Shown in pieces: positions 21,059 through 30,775 of a DNA stretch of 64,000 nucleotides. Positions within the stretch are counted from its first letter, which is position 1. The number at the start of each line of letters is the position of its first letter. The notes under the pieces were generated by a model. That model did no database searches and was not told where the DNA came from. It saw nothing but the letters and a program-made list of their open reading frames with translations. Source of the stretch: Ochromonas danica (taxonomy: Eukaryota; Sar; Chrysophyceae; Chromulinales; Chromulinaceae); contig VKHL01000119.1 in NCBI GenBank assembly GCA_015146655.1, forward strand, positions 24,893 to 88,892, given 5' to 3'. The position numbers and the translations under genes were made by a program.

Positions 21059-22885
21059 ATGGTAACAACAACAACGGCTAGTCATGCTTCTCTACCCAAA
21101 GAAGGAAGTCATCGTGTTCTAGTGGAGGCAAGATCTAGTCGACCTCTAGGAGAGATTAAATTTCATCGCAAGTACCCCTCCTCCTCCTCCTCCTCCACCT
21201 CCTCCTCCTCCTACCCGGCCACCAATCGAAATGACCCTGACAAAGCTACTATCACTGCTGCTACTATCGCAACAAAGATGCTTGTAGATGGCTATGTTCA
21301 AAGCTATGTTGACTTCTACCACCTCAGTCATCGCTATGAGACTACCACTACCACCGCAGGAGGAGGAGGAGGAGTGGAGCAGCAGGAGGAGGAGGTGGTA
21401 GTGGAGCAGCAGCAGCAGCAGGAGGAGGAGGAGGAGGAGGAGGGTAGTACTACCATGATCACTATCCCTCTACCTGACTTGCTCTTCCTACGCGATCAAC
21501 TCATTCAAGCAGAGGTAGCACGTCGTCGTGGTAACACTTCTCAAGTCTATGAAGCCTATAGTCTACTAGCTTCCTTCTATGTTGACCATCATGACCTCAA
21601 GACGTCATTCTTCTTCCATGAGAAATGTCTTGAAGTCGCTCAACTCACCAATGATCTTCGAGCAGAGATGGCAGCACATCATGCCTTAGGATGTCTTCAT
21701 CAGATGATGAATGATTATCAAGGAGCTAGACTATTACATGAGAAACATGAGTTATTAGCTTTGTCAATGGATGTAGTAGAAGAGGTAGCAAAGGCGAATG
21801 CAGAGTTATATAAGGTATACTTGTATCTAGCGGAGAAGTTAGAACAAGAGGAAGGAGGAGGAGGAGGAGGTGGTGGAGGTGGTGGTGGAGCAGGAGGTGA
21901 TGGAGGTGGTGGTGGAGGAGGAGGAGGAGGAGGTGGTGGTGGTGGTGGTGGAGGAGGAGGAGAGGCACTAGAGATGTATCATAAATGCCTTGAAGCTGCT
22001 AAGAAAAGTTGGCAAAAGTCTGCAGAAGCTGAAGCTAACGGTCGTATTGGTAGCTTACTACTCAGTCAACACCATGTTGAAGAGTCTGTTAGCTACTTGA
22101 AGCAGTTCAGCCAGCTAGCTGGTGATCTCGGCCATGCAGAGAGTCGTTGTCGTGCTTGTACCTCTTTGGCATTGGCTTATGATCTACTGGGACAAGAAGA
22201 GAAGGCCCTAGCAGAGCTAACACTCGTCCATTCCATCTCAGAACAAGCTGGGGACCTCTTCTTACAAGCACAAGCTTGTCGTGCATTGGGTACATTATAT
22301 AGTAAAGTGAAGAGAGAAGAAGCTGCTGTTACCATTTTACAGAAACACTTCTCATTGTTACGAACACTATTACAACAACACACTAACACTGCTACCTCTG
22401 CTACTAATAAGAAACCCTCCTCCTCCTCCTCCTCCTCCTCCACCTCCTCCTCCTCTGGAGAGGATGAGAAGAAGAAGGTAATCACTTCGATTGATATGGA
22501 CCTTGCTAGAGCCTATATTGGTATTTCGAAAGGTAATCTCATGTTAGGAAAGTATCTACATGCAATTGATGTTGATTTGACTGCTTTATTGGATTGGAAG
22601 CTAAATCGTACAGAATTGGTACTCATACCACCTGGTGGAGGAGGAGGAGGAGGAGGTGGTGGAGCAGGAGGAGGAGGAGAGAAGATGAAGTCTGCTACTT
22701 CGTCTGCTAAGATGAATAGTGGTAGTCGTGGTGGTGGTAGTGGTGGTAGTGGACTACCAGGTAGTAAAGGAGAAGGGAAGAGTCAGGAGGAGGTGGAGGA
22801 GGAGGAGGCTAGAGCAGCGGAGGGAGATCTACCTCTTGTCAATACCTCTCAAGATGGAGAAGAAGAAGACGCTGCTGACGTCTAA
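21059..22885 (+). CDS. TTC29: TTC29-like tetratricopeptide protein
   Basis: Single exon, 608 residues from the ATG at 21059. The N-terminal 130 residues are low complexity (Ser, Thr, Gln, Glu). From about residue 138 a TPR solenoid begins: RDQLIQAEVARR, YSLLASFYVDHHDLKTSFFFH, ALGCLHQMMNDYQGARLLHE, then after a poly-Gly insertion YHKCLEAAKKSW, SLALAYDLLGQEEKALAEL and ALGTLYSKVKREEAAV. The arrangement, with long EKCLEVAQ-type helices, fits TTC29, an axonemal protein linked to ciliary motility. Assignment rests on pattern, not on an alignment. The C-terminus is Gly/Ser rich and acidic. Confidence 0.65.
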   Translation: MVTTTTASHASLPKEGSHRVLVEARSSRPLGEIKFHRKYPSSSSSSTSSSSYPATNRNDPDKATITAATIATKMLVDGYVQSYVDFYHLSHRYETTTTTAGGGGGVEQQEEEVVVEQQQQQEEEEEEEGSTTMITIPLPDLLFLRDQLIQAEVARRRGNTSQVYEAYSLLASFYVDHHDLKTSFFFHEKCLEVAQLTNDLRAEMAAHHALGCLHQMMNDYQGARLLHEKHELLALSMDVVEEVAKANAELYKVYLYLAEKLEQEEGGGGGGGGGGGGAGGDGGGGGGGGGGGGGGGGGGGGEALEMYHKCLEAAKKSWQKSAEAEANGRIGSLLLSQHHVEESVSYLKQFSQLAGDLGHAESRCRACTSLALAYDLLGQEEKALAELTLVHSISEQAGDLFLQAQACRALGTLYSKVKREEAAVTILQKHFSLLRTLLQQHTNTATSATNKKPSSSSSSSSTSSSSGEDEKKKVITSIDMDLARAYIGISKGNLMLGKYLHAIDVDLTALLDWKLNRTELVLIPPGGGGGGGGGGAGGGGEKMKSATSSAKMNSGSRGGGSGGSGLPGSKGEGKSQEEVEEEEARAAEGDLPLVNTSQDGEEEDAADV

Positions 22886-23691
22886 CACTAACCTACTGCT
22901 ACTAAAGTCATCCTGCTGCTATCTGTGTGTGTGCGTTGTTGTTGTTGTGGTAGAGGTAGTGTCAGAGGTAGTGGTGTAGTCTGGTAGCATGTGTGTGTGT
23001 GTGTGACGGTGTGTCGACTGATTACTACAGTAGACTACAGTACCACTCCTCTCATCCCACCATTACCATTACCACTACACCTTATCATACCTTGTTACAC
23101 TATACTACCATGTTATGTTAAGCTATACTAGCTATGTAATGCTAAACTATACTAGCTATGTAATGTTAAGCTATACTAGCTATGTAATGTTAAGCTATAC
23201 TAGCTATGTAATGTTAACCTATACTAGCTATGTAATGTTAAACTATACTAGCTATGTAATGTTAACCTATACTAGCTATGTAATGTTAAGCTATACTAGC
23301 TATGTAATGTTAAACTATACTAGCTATGTAATGTTAAGCTATACTAGCTATGTAATGTTAAACTATACTGTGCTGTGTAATGTTAAGCTATACTAGCTAT
23401 GTAATGTTAAACTCTGTAAAGTTAATGGGGTGACTACTCTTACAAGTTAATTCAAAACAATACTAGCTACCCTTTCACTTCTTCACTCTTCCTTGCTTTG
23501 CTGACTAACGGCTAGTTTTCCATTCATCCCAACACACCACACAGTCTACTAGTCACACTGCTACTACTACTAGCACGCACACATGACACACACAGGGTAG
23601 TAGTTCTAGTCCACAGCTAGACAGTCAAGGCAAGGGTAGTCAAAGGTTAGTGTTTAGTCACAGAGGATACATAGCAGTATCATAGTCATTG
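22886..23691. other. Convergent spacer between the TTC29-like gene and HEMA
   Basis: Contains the 24-bp tandem array (23112-23413) and GT/GTT runs at about 22922-22990. No coding signal beyond the frame opened by the repeat itself. Confidence 0.5.
23112..23413. repeat. 24-bp tandem array
   Basis: About 12 copies of a 24-base unit containing TTAAGCTATACTAGC followed by TATGTAATG. Most variation is at one base (TTAAGC, TTAACC or TTAAAC), and one unit carries TGTGCTGTG instead. The unit is a multiple of three and lacks stops in one frame, so it fakes an ORF. Confidence 0.95.
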
Positions 23692-25497
23692 TTAGTCATT
23701 AAGTTGGAAAGCTTGTTGTACTTGTTGAATAGCAGCACGTGTTGCATCACCTTCCGTCTGTTGACGTAAATGACTCATTGGACCATGTAGTAACTTAGCT
23801 ACAATACCTTTCGTTACTTTTTCAACAATTTCCAAATCTTTTGCTGATAATGCAGCAAGTTTCTTCGCAGCTTTTGCCATTTCTTCTTGTCTTAATCCTT
23901 CTGCCTTCTCTTGTAACTTTGTAATCGTTGGAATTGCACCTAATGATTGTTGCCATAGACGGAATTTAGCTAATTCATCACGTAAGATGATTTCAGCTTC
24001 AATCATTTCACGACGTCGTTTAGCAGTATTACGTTCAACAACAGCTTTCAAATCATCCACATTATAACATCTTGCACCATCAACTAATGAACAATCAGGA
24101 TGAACATTACGTGGTACAGAAATATCAACAAATTGAACATGACCAGGTCGATTACGACCAATTAAAGCTTTTGCTAATGGTTCAGGATCAATAATTGTGG
24201 TAGTAGCAGCAGTAGAAGGATAAACAATATCACTTTCACGTATGACATTCCACATTTCATCCATTAATTTGAAATCTAATTTCAATTGTGGGAATTCATT
24301 TTGTAATTCAATCACACGTGCTGGTGAACGATTCACAATGGTTACTTCTTCTACACCTTGTGTTTCTAAATGAATTAATAATAATCTTGCCATTTTTCCT
24401 GCACCAATAATAGCAATTTTAGCATCTTTCATACCGGTTGTAATCTGGCAATCATCAACTAGTTTAAAAGCAGAAAATTCTGCTGCAGCTGAAGAGATCG
24501 AGACTGCACCTTTGGCAATACCTGTCTCTGAACGAACACGTTTACCAGCTGAGACAGCAGCATTTAATAGTCTGGATACAACTTTACCACCACTACCTGC
24601 TTCTTCTACACCATGTTCATATGCTTTCTTGACTTGTGCTAAGATTTGTCCTTCACCAACAACAAGAGAATCTAAACCTGCTGAAACACGTAATAAATGC
24701 CAAATTGCATCTTCACCACATAACATGAAGAGATTACGACGAAGTGTTTCTTCATCTAATGTTCCACCCGTATTTTGCTGTAAGAAGTCAATAGCATCAC
24801 GAATGACAGCATATTGATTCTCACCAGAGAGATAAATCTCAAAGCGATTACAAGTTGATAAGACAGAAGCTTCAGCAATGGAATCATATTCACATAGACG
24901 AGCAGAAGCATTATTCCAAGCATCTTCTGGGATTGCTAACTTCTCACGTACTTCAACACGTGCATTATGATGAGATAGACCTAAGACAATGACTTCTAAA
25001 GCATCCGTTGTTCTCTTCTTTTTCTTCTTGTCTTTGTTCGTATTCGTGGTACCACTTCCATTAGCACTACCACTACTAGAAGACAATGTGGAAGAAGTAG
25101 ATGGTCCGTCAGAGTCAATAGGTTGATCAGCAGTAACAAGATGATGTGTCATAGTCTGTGCATGAAGTTCCATGTTCATTAGACGTTGTAATTGTGGGAA
25201 ACGACGATAATACGTGGACATGGAGACTTCATCTCGTACACTACGACGACGACCACTACCACCACTACCTCTTGGGATCGTCAATGAAGTAGCCATGAGA
25301 GCAGTTGGTTGACTGAGTAAGTGACGAGCCATACGGAAAGGACATTTCCCAGTCTGGAAGGTCTTGGCAGAAGAAGCAGTTCCTTTAGGGGAAAGAGAAT
25401 AAGTTACAGGGTTTTGTAAGAGAATGATAACATGCAAAAGCATTAATCCCCAAATAAAGAGGTAATTAAAAAATGTTGACTTCGTAACAGAAAACAT
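23692..25497 (-). CDS. HEMA: Glutamyl-tRNA reductase, plastid type
   Basis: 601 residues; reduces glutamyl-tRNA to glutamate-1-semialdehyde, the first committed step of C5 tetrapyrrole synthesis. The start is the ATG at 25497; codons further upstream are non-ATG. The leader (about residues 1-35, FFNYLFIWGLMLLHVIILL) is a signal-peptide-like hydrophobic helix. It is followed by a Ser/Thr/Arg-rich segment, as in bipartite presequences for secondary plastids. Core: VLGLSHHNARVEVREKL, catalytic Cys in STCNRFE (about C216), GLDSLVVGEGQILAQVKKAY, the NADPH-binding IIGAGKMARLL, and the C-terminal dimerisation helix region. All expected parts are present. This gene is the main evidence for a plastid. 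Confidence 0.95.
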   Translation of the reverse strand: MFSVTKSTFFNYLFIWGLMLLHVIILLQNPVTYSLSPKGTASSAKTFQTGKCPFRMARHLLSQPTALMATSLTIPRGSGGSGRRRSVRDEVSMSTYYRRFPQLQRLMNMELHAQTMTHHLVTADQPIDSDGPSTSSTLSSSSGSANGSGTTNTNKDKKKKKRTTDALEVIVLGLSHHNARVEVREKLAIPEDAWNNASARLCEYDSIAEASVLSTCNRFEIYLSGENQYAVIRDAIDFLQQNTGGTLDEETLRRNLFMLCGEDAIWHLLRVSAGLDSLVVGEGQILAQVKKAYEHGVEEAGSGGKVVSRLLNAAVSAGKRVRSETGIAKGAVSISSAAAEFSAFKLVDDCQITTGMKDAKIAIIGAGKMARLLLIHLETQGVEEVTIVNRSPARVIELQNEFPQLKLDFKLMDEMWNVIRESDIVYPSTAATTTIIDPEPLAKALIGRNRPGHVQFVDISVPRNVHPDCSLVDGARCYNVDDLKAVVERNTAKRRREMIEAEIILRDELAKFRLWQQSLGAIPTITKLQEKAEGLRQEEMAKAAKKLAALSAKDLEIVEKVTKGIVAKLLHGPMSHLRQQTEGDATRAAIQQVQQAFQLND

Positions 25498-25608
25498 TTT
25501 TATTATTATTATTATTTTTTGGTTTTTGGGTTTCTCCGTTTTGATCAAAAAACAACGACAACAAATTCTCTTCTTCTAAAAATTATTGAAGAAAGAGTAG
25601 CAGTCAAA

Positions 25609-25639
<31 letters not shown>

Positions 25640-26239
25640 CAAGAGATAGGAATAAGAAGATGCAAGAAGAATGCAAAAGACTTCTTTCTTCTTCTTCTTC
25701 TTCTTCCTTCAAGCAATCAATTGTTACGCTCAAAGGCACTGCGAAGCGCAGCTTTGCACCTCAAGCAGGATTGCGGCTGCAACTCGGACCAAAGGCGAGA
25801 AAACTGAGTTATTAGTCGATTGAATGTATTCGAAAAGTCACTTACACTTCCCCCACCTCCTTTCAACCTCTTCGCTGAGCAGAAGGCGGAGGAGGGAAAG
25901 TCGGAAATATGGAGATGAAAGCAGCATAATGTTAATAGAGAAGTCGATATTCATAGAAGAAGGGTTATTAGATTGTTCTTAATCATCTTCTTTTCATATG
26001 ATGTCCTCATATTGCAACTTGCGGCATGGATCCTTCTCCATTGAGCACTATGAGAAGCTGTGGTATGCAATCCAGTTAACCTCAAGATTGGTTTAATTGG
26101 CAATAAGAAGAAATTTAATCTTAAAATGGTGATAACAGATGAATTAAGAAAGATAAGACAATCAGAACAAACATGTTCTATCATCTGTGCAACATATATA
26201 CAAAAATGCTACAAAATATGGCATATAATTCAAGCTCCA
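25498..26239. other. HEMA upstream region and spacer to the GT60-like gene
   Basis: Has a GA-rich run (25605-25640), a TTC run (25683-25710), and at 25892-25945 a copy of the GGAAAGTCGGAAATA block plus AGAAGTCGATATT seen in the 20.7-kb promoter. A 51-codon ORF at 25661 is unsupported. Confidence 0.4.
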
Positions 26240-29163
26240 CTAAATGCGTTTCAAGCCTCCTGTAAAGTACTTGTTGCGAGGCATGAAGGAGAAGAGAGAA
26301 CCTCCACAAAGCACATAGAAGGCCAAGAAGACAATAACAACAAATAAAGGAGCTACCACCAACACTAACTTCAGAGCTCGTTTGCCTACATGCTCTCGCT
26401 GCGGCTGCTCTTGACTGCCAGGTGGTAGAAGACGAATCTCCACATCATAGACAATATCTTCCAAAAAGGTATCCACAGCTTGAAATACCGACCACAACTC
26501 TTTGCCATAGTGCACATGAGCTTCATCTTCCTTTCCAGGATTGACCGAAGGATGTTCCTCGTTCCTGTCCACAACAACATCTCTAGGTGGTGCTATTTCA
26601 CCCTGGATGTCGGCAGAAGAAGAAGCATCGATAACTAATTTAGTGTAACTTGAAGAAGGATAACTGTTCAACATTGCATGATCAACCAGGAACGGCAGAT
26701 TTCGACCTCCACGAGTCGCCACTTCAGAAGCCAATCCCCAAACATCACCTGTAGAAACCTCGGGATCTATTCAATATAATGAAATCATTGTGAGGTGAGT
26801 TACAACACCGTACATCAAATGTAGCACATAAAATATAACAATAGATAGGCTTGTAAAGATATATCTGTCAGAATGTTGGGACCAGTCGTCGACATTATAT
26901 TTCAGGTGAAAGATGGTGATTGAGGTTGTGTGTTCCTCATCCAGATATATACTATACCATACCTACATATCGCATACACTGACAGAAAGATCAGTATTCT
27001 CACCTTCATCGTAGTGATAAGACACCCACTGCAAGGCTTTGCAACGATCAGCAACAACCTTACGATTCGACAGATCTATCCCTGTGAAGACTTGTAACTC
27101 TTTCCACGATCTCTTTGTACCCAATCCATAACGTGAAAGGTCTTGCAGAGCCTCTCTATTCCTTCCTTCTTCGCCAAGCAAGTATCGCACTCGTCGGAGT
27201 GTATTCTCATAGAGTTGGCGTCGATAGGGCGGATTTCGACCACGCGTTGACCATTCAGATGGGGCTATGACAGCATGCTGCTCGGTATTTACCAACGAAC
27301 CAAGTGCATCATATCGTTTCAGTGTTCCAGGTAATTTCTTCATCGTGTTCTGATAGTCATGATAGGCTAATACTTTAGATGGAGTATAAACATCGTATCC
27401 ATGAGTCCACAGCCTGAGAAACACAACACATTTAATTTCAAAAAACCGAATCACAAATATATGCAGAAGGGCACGTAATTGTTGGCAAGGGTGTTAAGCA
27501 CAAGTAGCACTCAGACTAACAGGAAACGTATCAGGAGAACAAGTCTCCAAACACTTTAGCTCATTGCTATTCACATCCCGTTCTCTCCAAGGATGCAGCA
27601 TACTACTGGAAATAGCCGGAAGTGTTACAAATCACGCTTGACTTCCTTTTAAAGCCAGCAATGACTTTCTACACGATAAGCTACGCCATATATTGTAGTA
27701 CAAGACCGGAGCAGATAACGAACGTACATATGAATAATCAAGAATTTGGTTGTCCTCACAGTGCTACTGTACTACTCTCACTCACAAGGTAAAATATACT
27801 TGATACAAAATGCTACAAATATGATTGTCTGTCAGAATGTTGGGACCAGTCGTCGACATTATATTTCAGGTGAAAGATGGTGATTGAGGTTGTGTGTTCC
27901 TCATCCAGACAAGCATAAATAGCATCCAGCAGCAATATACACACAGTTTAAACAGTTAACCCTACCTTGCAAATTTGACGAAATCATCTCCATCAAACAG
28001 ATATAAGAGATTAGGATCGTTCAAAGCTTTCTTTTCCGCATGACAACGTGAAAAGGCGAATGTCGAAGAGTACAGAGGAGCAAGCAGCGGAGAGGTCAAA
28101 CCCTTCGCCTCACAAGGCGGAAGATTGACTACCAATCCATCACTATAGAAGCAGCACATCACAAGCAACGAGTTAATCTCTTTTCCAATATAAACAAAAG
28201 AATAGGCATTATCATTCATTGAATAGGCAGTGGATCAGCTGGACAGATGACAGTCCGTCCAGGGGGTAAAACAAGCTGGTTTCACATCTCCCTCATTTTA
28301 AGGGTAGATCAAAGTGAGCTGAGTTGTGTAAGTATCCTCATTTCCACACGGTTTCATGTAATACGTAATACACAGAAAGGGTTTCATTATGCTCACCTAT
28401 TAAACTCAGCTTGGCAAAGATGTGGAACAGTATCACTATTCTGTGTTTTAGTCACAGCCGAAATGTCTGACGGTTGGAACGAAAGTACAGCATATTCATT
28501 ATTGATTGATGCAAACATTTCTAATGTTTCAACATCCCAATGTTCTACGAAGTCCATATGAGCATCAATTTGTAAGCAATACTCTTCCGTGCCATCAATT
28601 AAACTTGCTTGTAAATGCCGGGCATAATAAGGACCTCTTGCCATTTGATGTGTATATTCTAATACACGAAACTGTAGCTCCTTCTGTTTACAATATTGAG
28701 GATAAGCATGACAGAAATCTTGTAGACAGTGAAAACCATCTCCTTCGGTATGAATTTGTTGGACAATACCTGTATATCATATAGTAACATTTTGTTAATG
28801 GCATGGCATATCTAAAGGGAAGAGAGAGAGCAAGTAATGAGACTTACCAATTCGTAATCGATTTGGATACTTTGCCTTAGAGAAAAGATTAAATAAAGTT
28901 GTTGCACAACGTTGATCACGATAATGTGCAATTCCAACAAAGATTAATGAGGAAGGATCCTTCCAAGACTCAGAGAGAAGAGGAAGGGGTTGGTTAGGAA
29001 GGGACGGTGCTTTCCCATCCTCACTATCAACCGCGGGTCTGGAGGGTGGTGGTACCAGACGAATCACTCTGTCATAAGTGTTCAAAACGGGGTCATTTGC
29101 AAGCACTTGATAGCAATGATTTAGTAATCCAAGGATAATAGTAATCCATATAGAAAAGATCAT
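26240..29163 (-). CDS. GT60-like GlcNAc-transferase-type glycosyltransferase
   Basis: Five exons on the minus strand: 29163-28848, 28769-28397, 28142-27966, 27413-27004, 26748-26240; 594 residues with all joins in frame. N-terminal signal or anchor MIFSIWITIILGLLNHC. The catalytic domain follows the Dictyostelium Skp1 GlcNAc-transferase pattern (Pfam GlcNAc): SLIFVGIAHYRDQRCATTL, KYPNRLRIGIVQQIH, ARGPYYARHLQ, EEYCLQIDAHMDF with a D-x-H metal site, and LWTHGYDVYTPSKVLAYHDY. A second membrane helix lies near the C-terminus (VVAPLFVVIVFLAFYVL), unusual for a soluble Skp1 enzyme, so a Golgi or ER-membrane acceptor is more likely. Introns 3 and 4 each contain the same 82-nt snoRNA candidate. Confidence 0.85.
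26859..26950 (-). ncRNA. Candidate C/D-box snoRNA, copy 2 (GT60-like intron 4)
   Basis: Core 26864-26945 is identical over 82 nt to 27828-27909. On the minus strand: terminal stem ATATATCTG with CAGATATAT, C box ATGAGGA (6 of 7), D' CTGA, a C'-like ATGTCGA, and D box CTGA next to the 3' stem. TCACCATCTTTC upstream of D' is complementary to GAAAGATGGTGA of LSU rRNA. It lies in a sense-strand intron. Confidence 0.7.
27825..27912 (-). ncRNA. Candidate C/D-box snoRNA, copy 1 (GT60-like intron 3)
   Basis: Same 82-nt core as 26864-26945, but the stem extends with different flanking bases: TTGTCTG pairs with CAGACAA. The core is identical while the outer stem varies and stays paired, which supports an RNA structure. 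The D' guide predicts methylation of the middle A of GAAAG in the conserved LSU segment. Confidence 0.72.
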
Positions 29164-29592
29164 ACTATTGTGATAGGAAAGAAGAAGGAACAGGTTCGTT
29201 CGATGACTAGGAATGACAGTCGATGATTCACTTCCAACAGTTCTCTCACTCACACACTAGTTACTCTCTCTCTCTCTCTCTCTCTCTCTCGTGGTTCAGA
29301 TCTTCTATCTCTTCTCTTCTCTCACTCTAAATGAGAAGAAAGAATCTGATCGTGTGGAATCAATGAGTGAGTAGATGTATGATCGTATGGTAAGGATGAG
29401 GATTTGATTGTGTTTGTGGCGCTCATCGTCCAATGAAGCACCCGGAACCGGGACTGCACACAGTGGTCAAACACCTATTTTACCACTAGGCTTTTATTTT
29501 ACCCACTTTTGACTTCTCCCTCTCTGTTGTGTTGTTGTTGTGTTGGTCTGCTGGATTGAGCAAGAGAATAAACCAAAACAAAAAAGGAAACG
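29164..29592. promoter_or_regulatory. Divergent promoter region, GT60-like and NDUFB11-like genes
   Basis: 429 bases between divergent starts, with a TC run (29262-29291) on the GT60 side and a GTT run before the NDUFB11-like start. No specific motif recognised. Confidence 0.4.
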
Positions 29593-30206
29593 ATGAATAG
29601 TTTCATCCGCTTACCTCGTATTATTAGTAAAGTCCGACCATTGGTTGCTAGACAACAGCAGCAATCAAGTCGTTCTTTGGTTACCCGATCTCGCCGTGTT
29701 TCTAGTGGACATGGCGGTCATGGACATGGTCATAGCCAACCTGCTGGACCATATGATCCTCCTCATCATGCCACTGTCACTGACAAGGCTTTCCTTTTTG
29801 GCATTGACCCTGCTCATAAAACTGCTTCTGAAGGCTGGGAGACTATCACAGCCTTGACCTATCTGCTCACTGCCGGTGTCTTCATCACCATCTTCCTCAC
29901 ACGTGACACCGAAGCCTTCAGCGTAAGTCATCATACCTAACACTACATTTTTTACTAGTTTTTTCACTGCATTAATTTTTTTTGCTCATTTATTAATTTC
30001 TCTCTGTATATATATATACACCTGTGTGTGCGTATGTGCGTGTTTGTGTGTGTGGCATGGTGTAGACCTGGGCGCGTGCCGAGGCTTTGGCTCGTGAGCG
30101 TATCTTGGCCAATGGTGGAGAAGTGGAATTTGGCAAGTATTACTCGGGTCACACTTTCTCGGAGACGGAATTGGATAAGGTGCCTAAGAATGATTATGTG
30201 GCATAG
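29593..30206 (+). CDS. NDUFB11: Complex I subunit NDUFB11/ESSS-like
   Basis: Two exons, 29593-29922 and 30066-30206, 156 residues; the intron runs from gtaagtc to gtgtag, phase 0. The Arg/Ser-rich N-terminus (MNSFIRLPRIISKVRPLVAR) fits a mitochondrial presequence. A Gly/His stretch, one membrane helix (ITALTYLLTAGVFITIFLT), and the WARAEALARERI tail follow, the order seen in ESSS subunits of the complex I membrane arm. Short and divergent, so the family call is moderate. Confidence 0.6.
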
Positions 30207-30775
30207 ATTGACGGCTACAATAGCATTTCTGTAAACAGAAAGAACTCCAATTTCTCTTCTTTTGTCTAGATTACTACCAGGTTAGGGTGCGGTAGTCATG
30301 TCTGTTCTTCATACACTACCTCACTATACTATAATATCATACTACCACATCCTCTTCTATCTCCACTTTCCCTTTCTGTTGTCTTCATTGTTGCTTCTTC
30401 TATTCTCTCTTTACATTCTGAAGCATAAAGGTAGGATAGCAATCTTCACTAGAATTAACCTATATCTTGCACAAGATGAGAGAATATCGAATCTCTAACC
30501 AGTACCTCACTATACTAACTACTGTAGCCATATCATAGTGTGATGGCCCAATGAGTCATCTTAGTGTCATCTTTCTTATCATGTGACAGCAGTGAGTTCA
30601 ACATGCTATCCTCTTCAAAATGGTCGATTGCTGCCTTACTTACACGTGAGGAGGAAGCATGAGTCATCATCATACAAAGAAAACACTACAACAAAATGAC
30701 AAAGGGCTGGCTGGCTGGCTGGTATCATAGTCCCTTTAGCTGAGACCAAGGGATCTCTTCCAGGATCCATCCGAC
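30207..30775. other. Convergent spacer
   Basis: 569 bases between converging genes. Holds a GGCT run at about 30706-30722 and nothing else I can support. Confidence 0.4.

Noticed and set aside
23115-23396. 93-codon ORF of 8-residue repeats
   Set aside because: Created by the stop-free 24-bp tandem unit; no non-repeat coding sequence around it.
23112-23413. CRISPR-like repeat array
   Set aside because: Units are contiguous without spacers and the genome is eukaryotic; it is a minisatellite.
25661-25815. 51-codon ORF upstream of HEMA
   Set aside because: Mostly a Ser run from a TTC repeat; could be a leader exon but nothing supports it.
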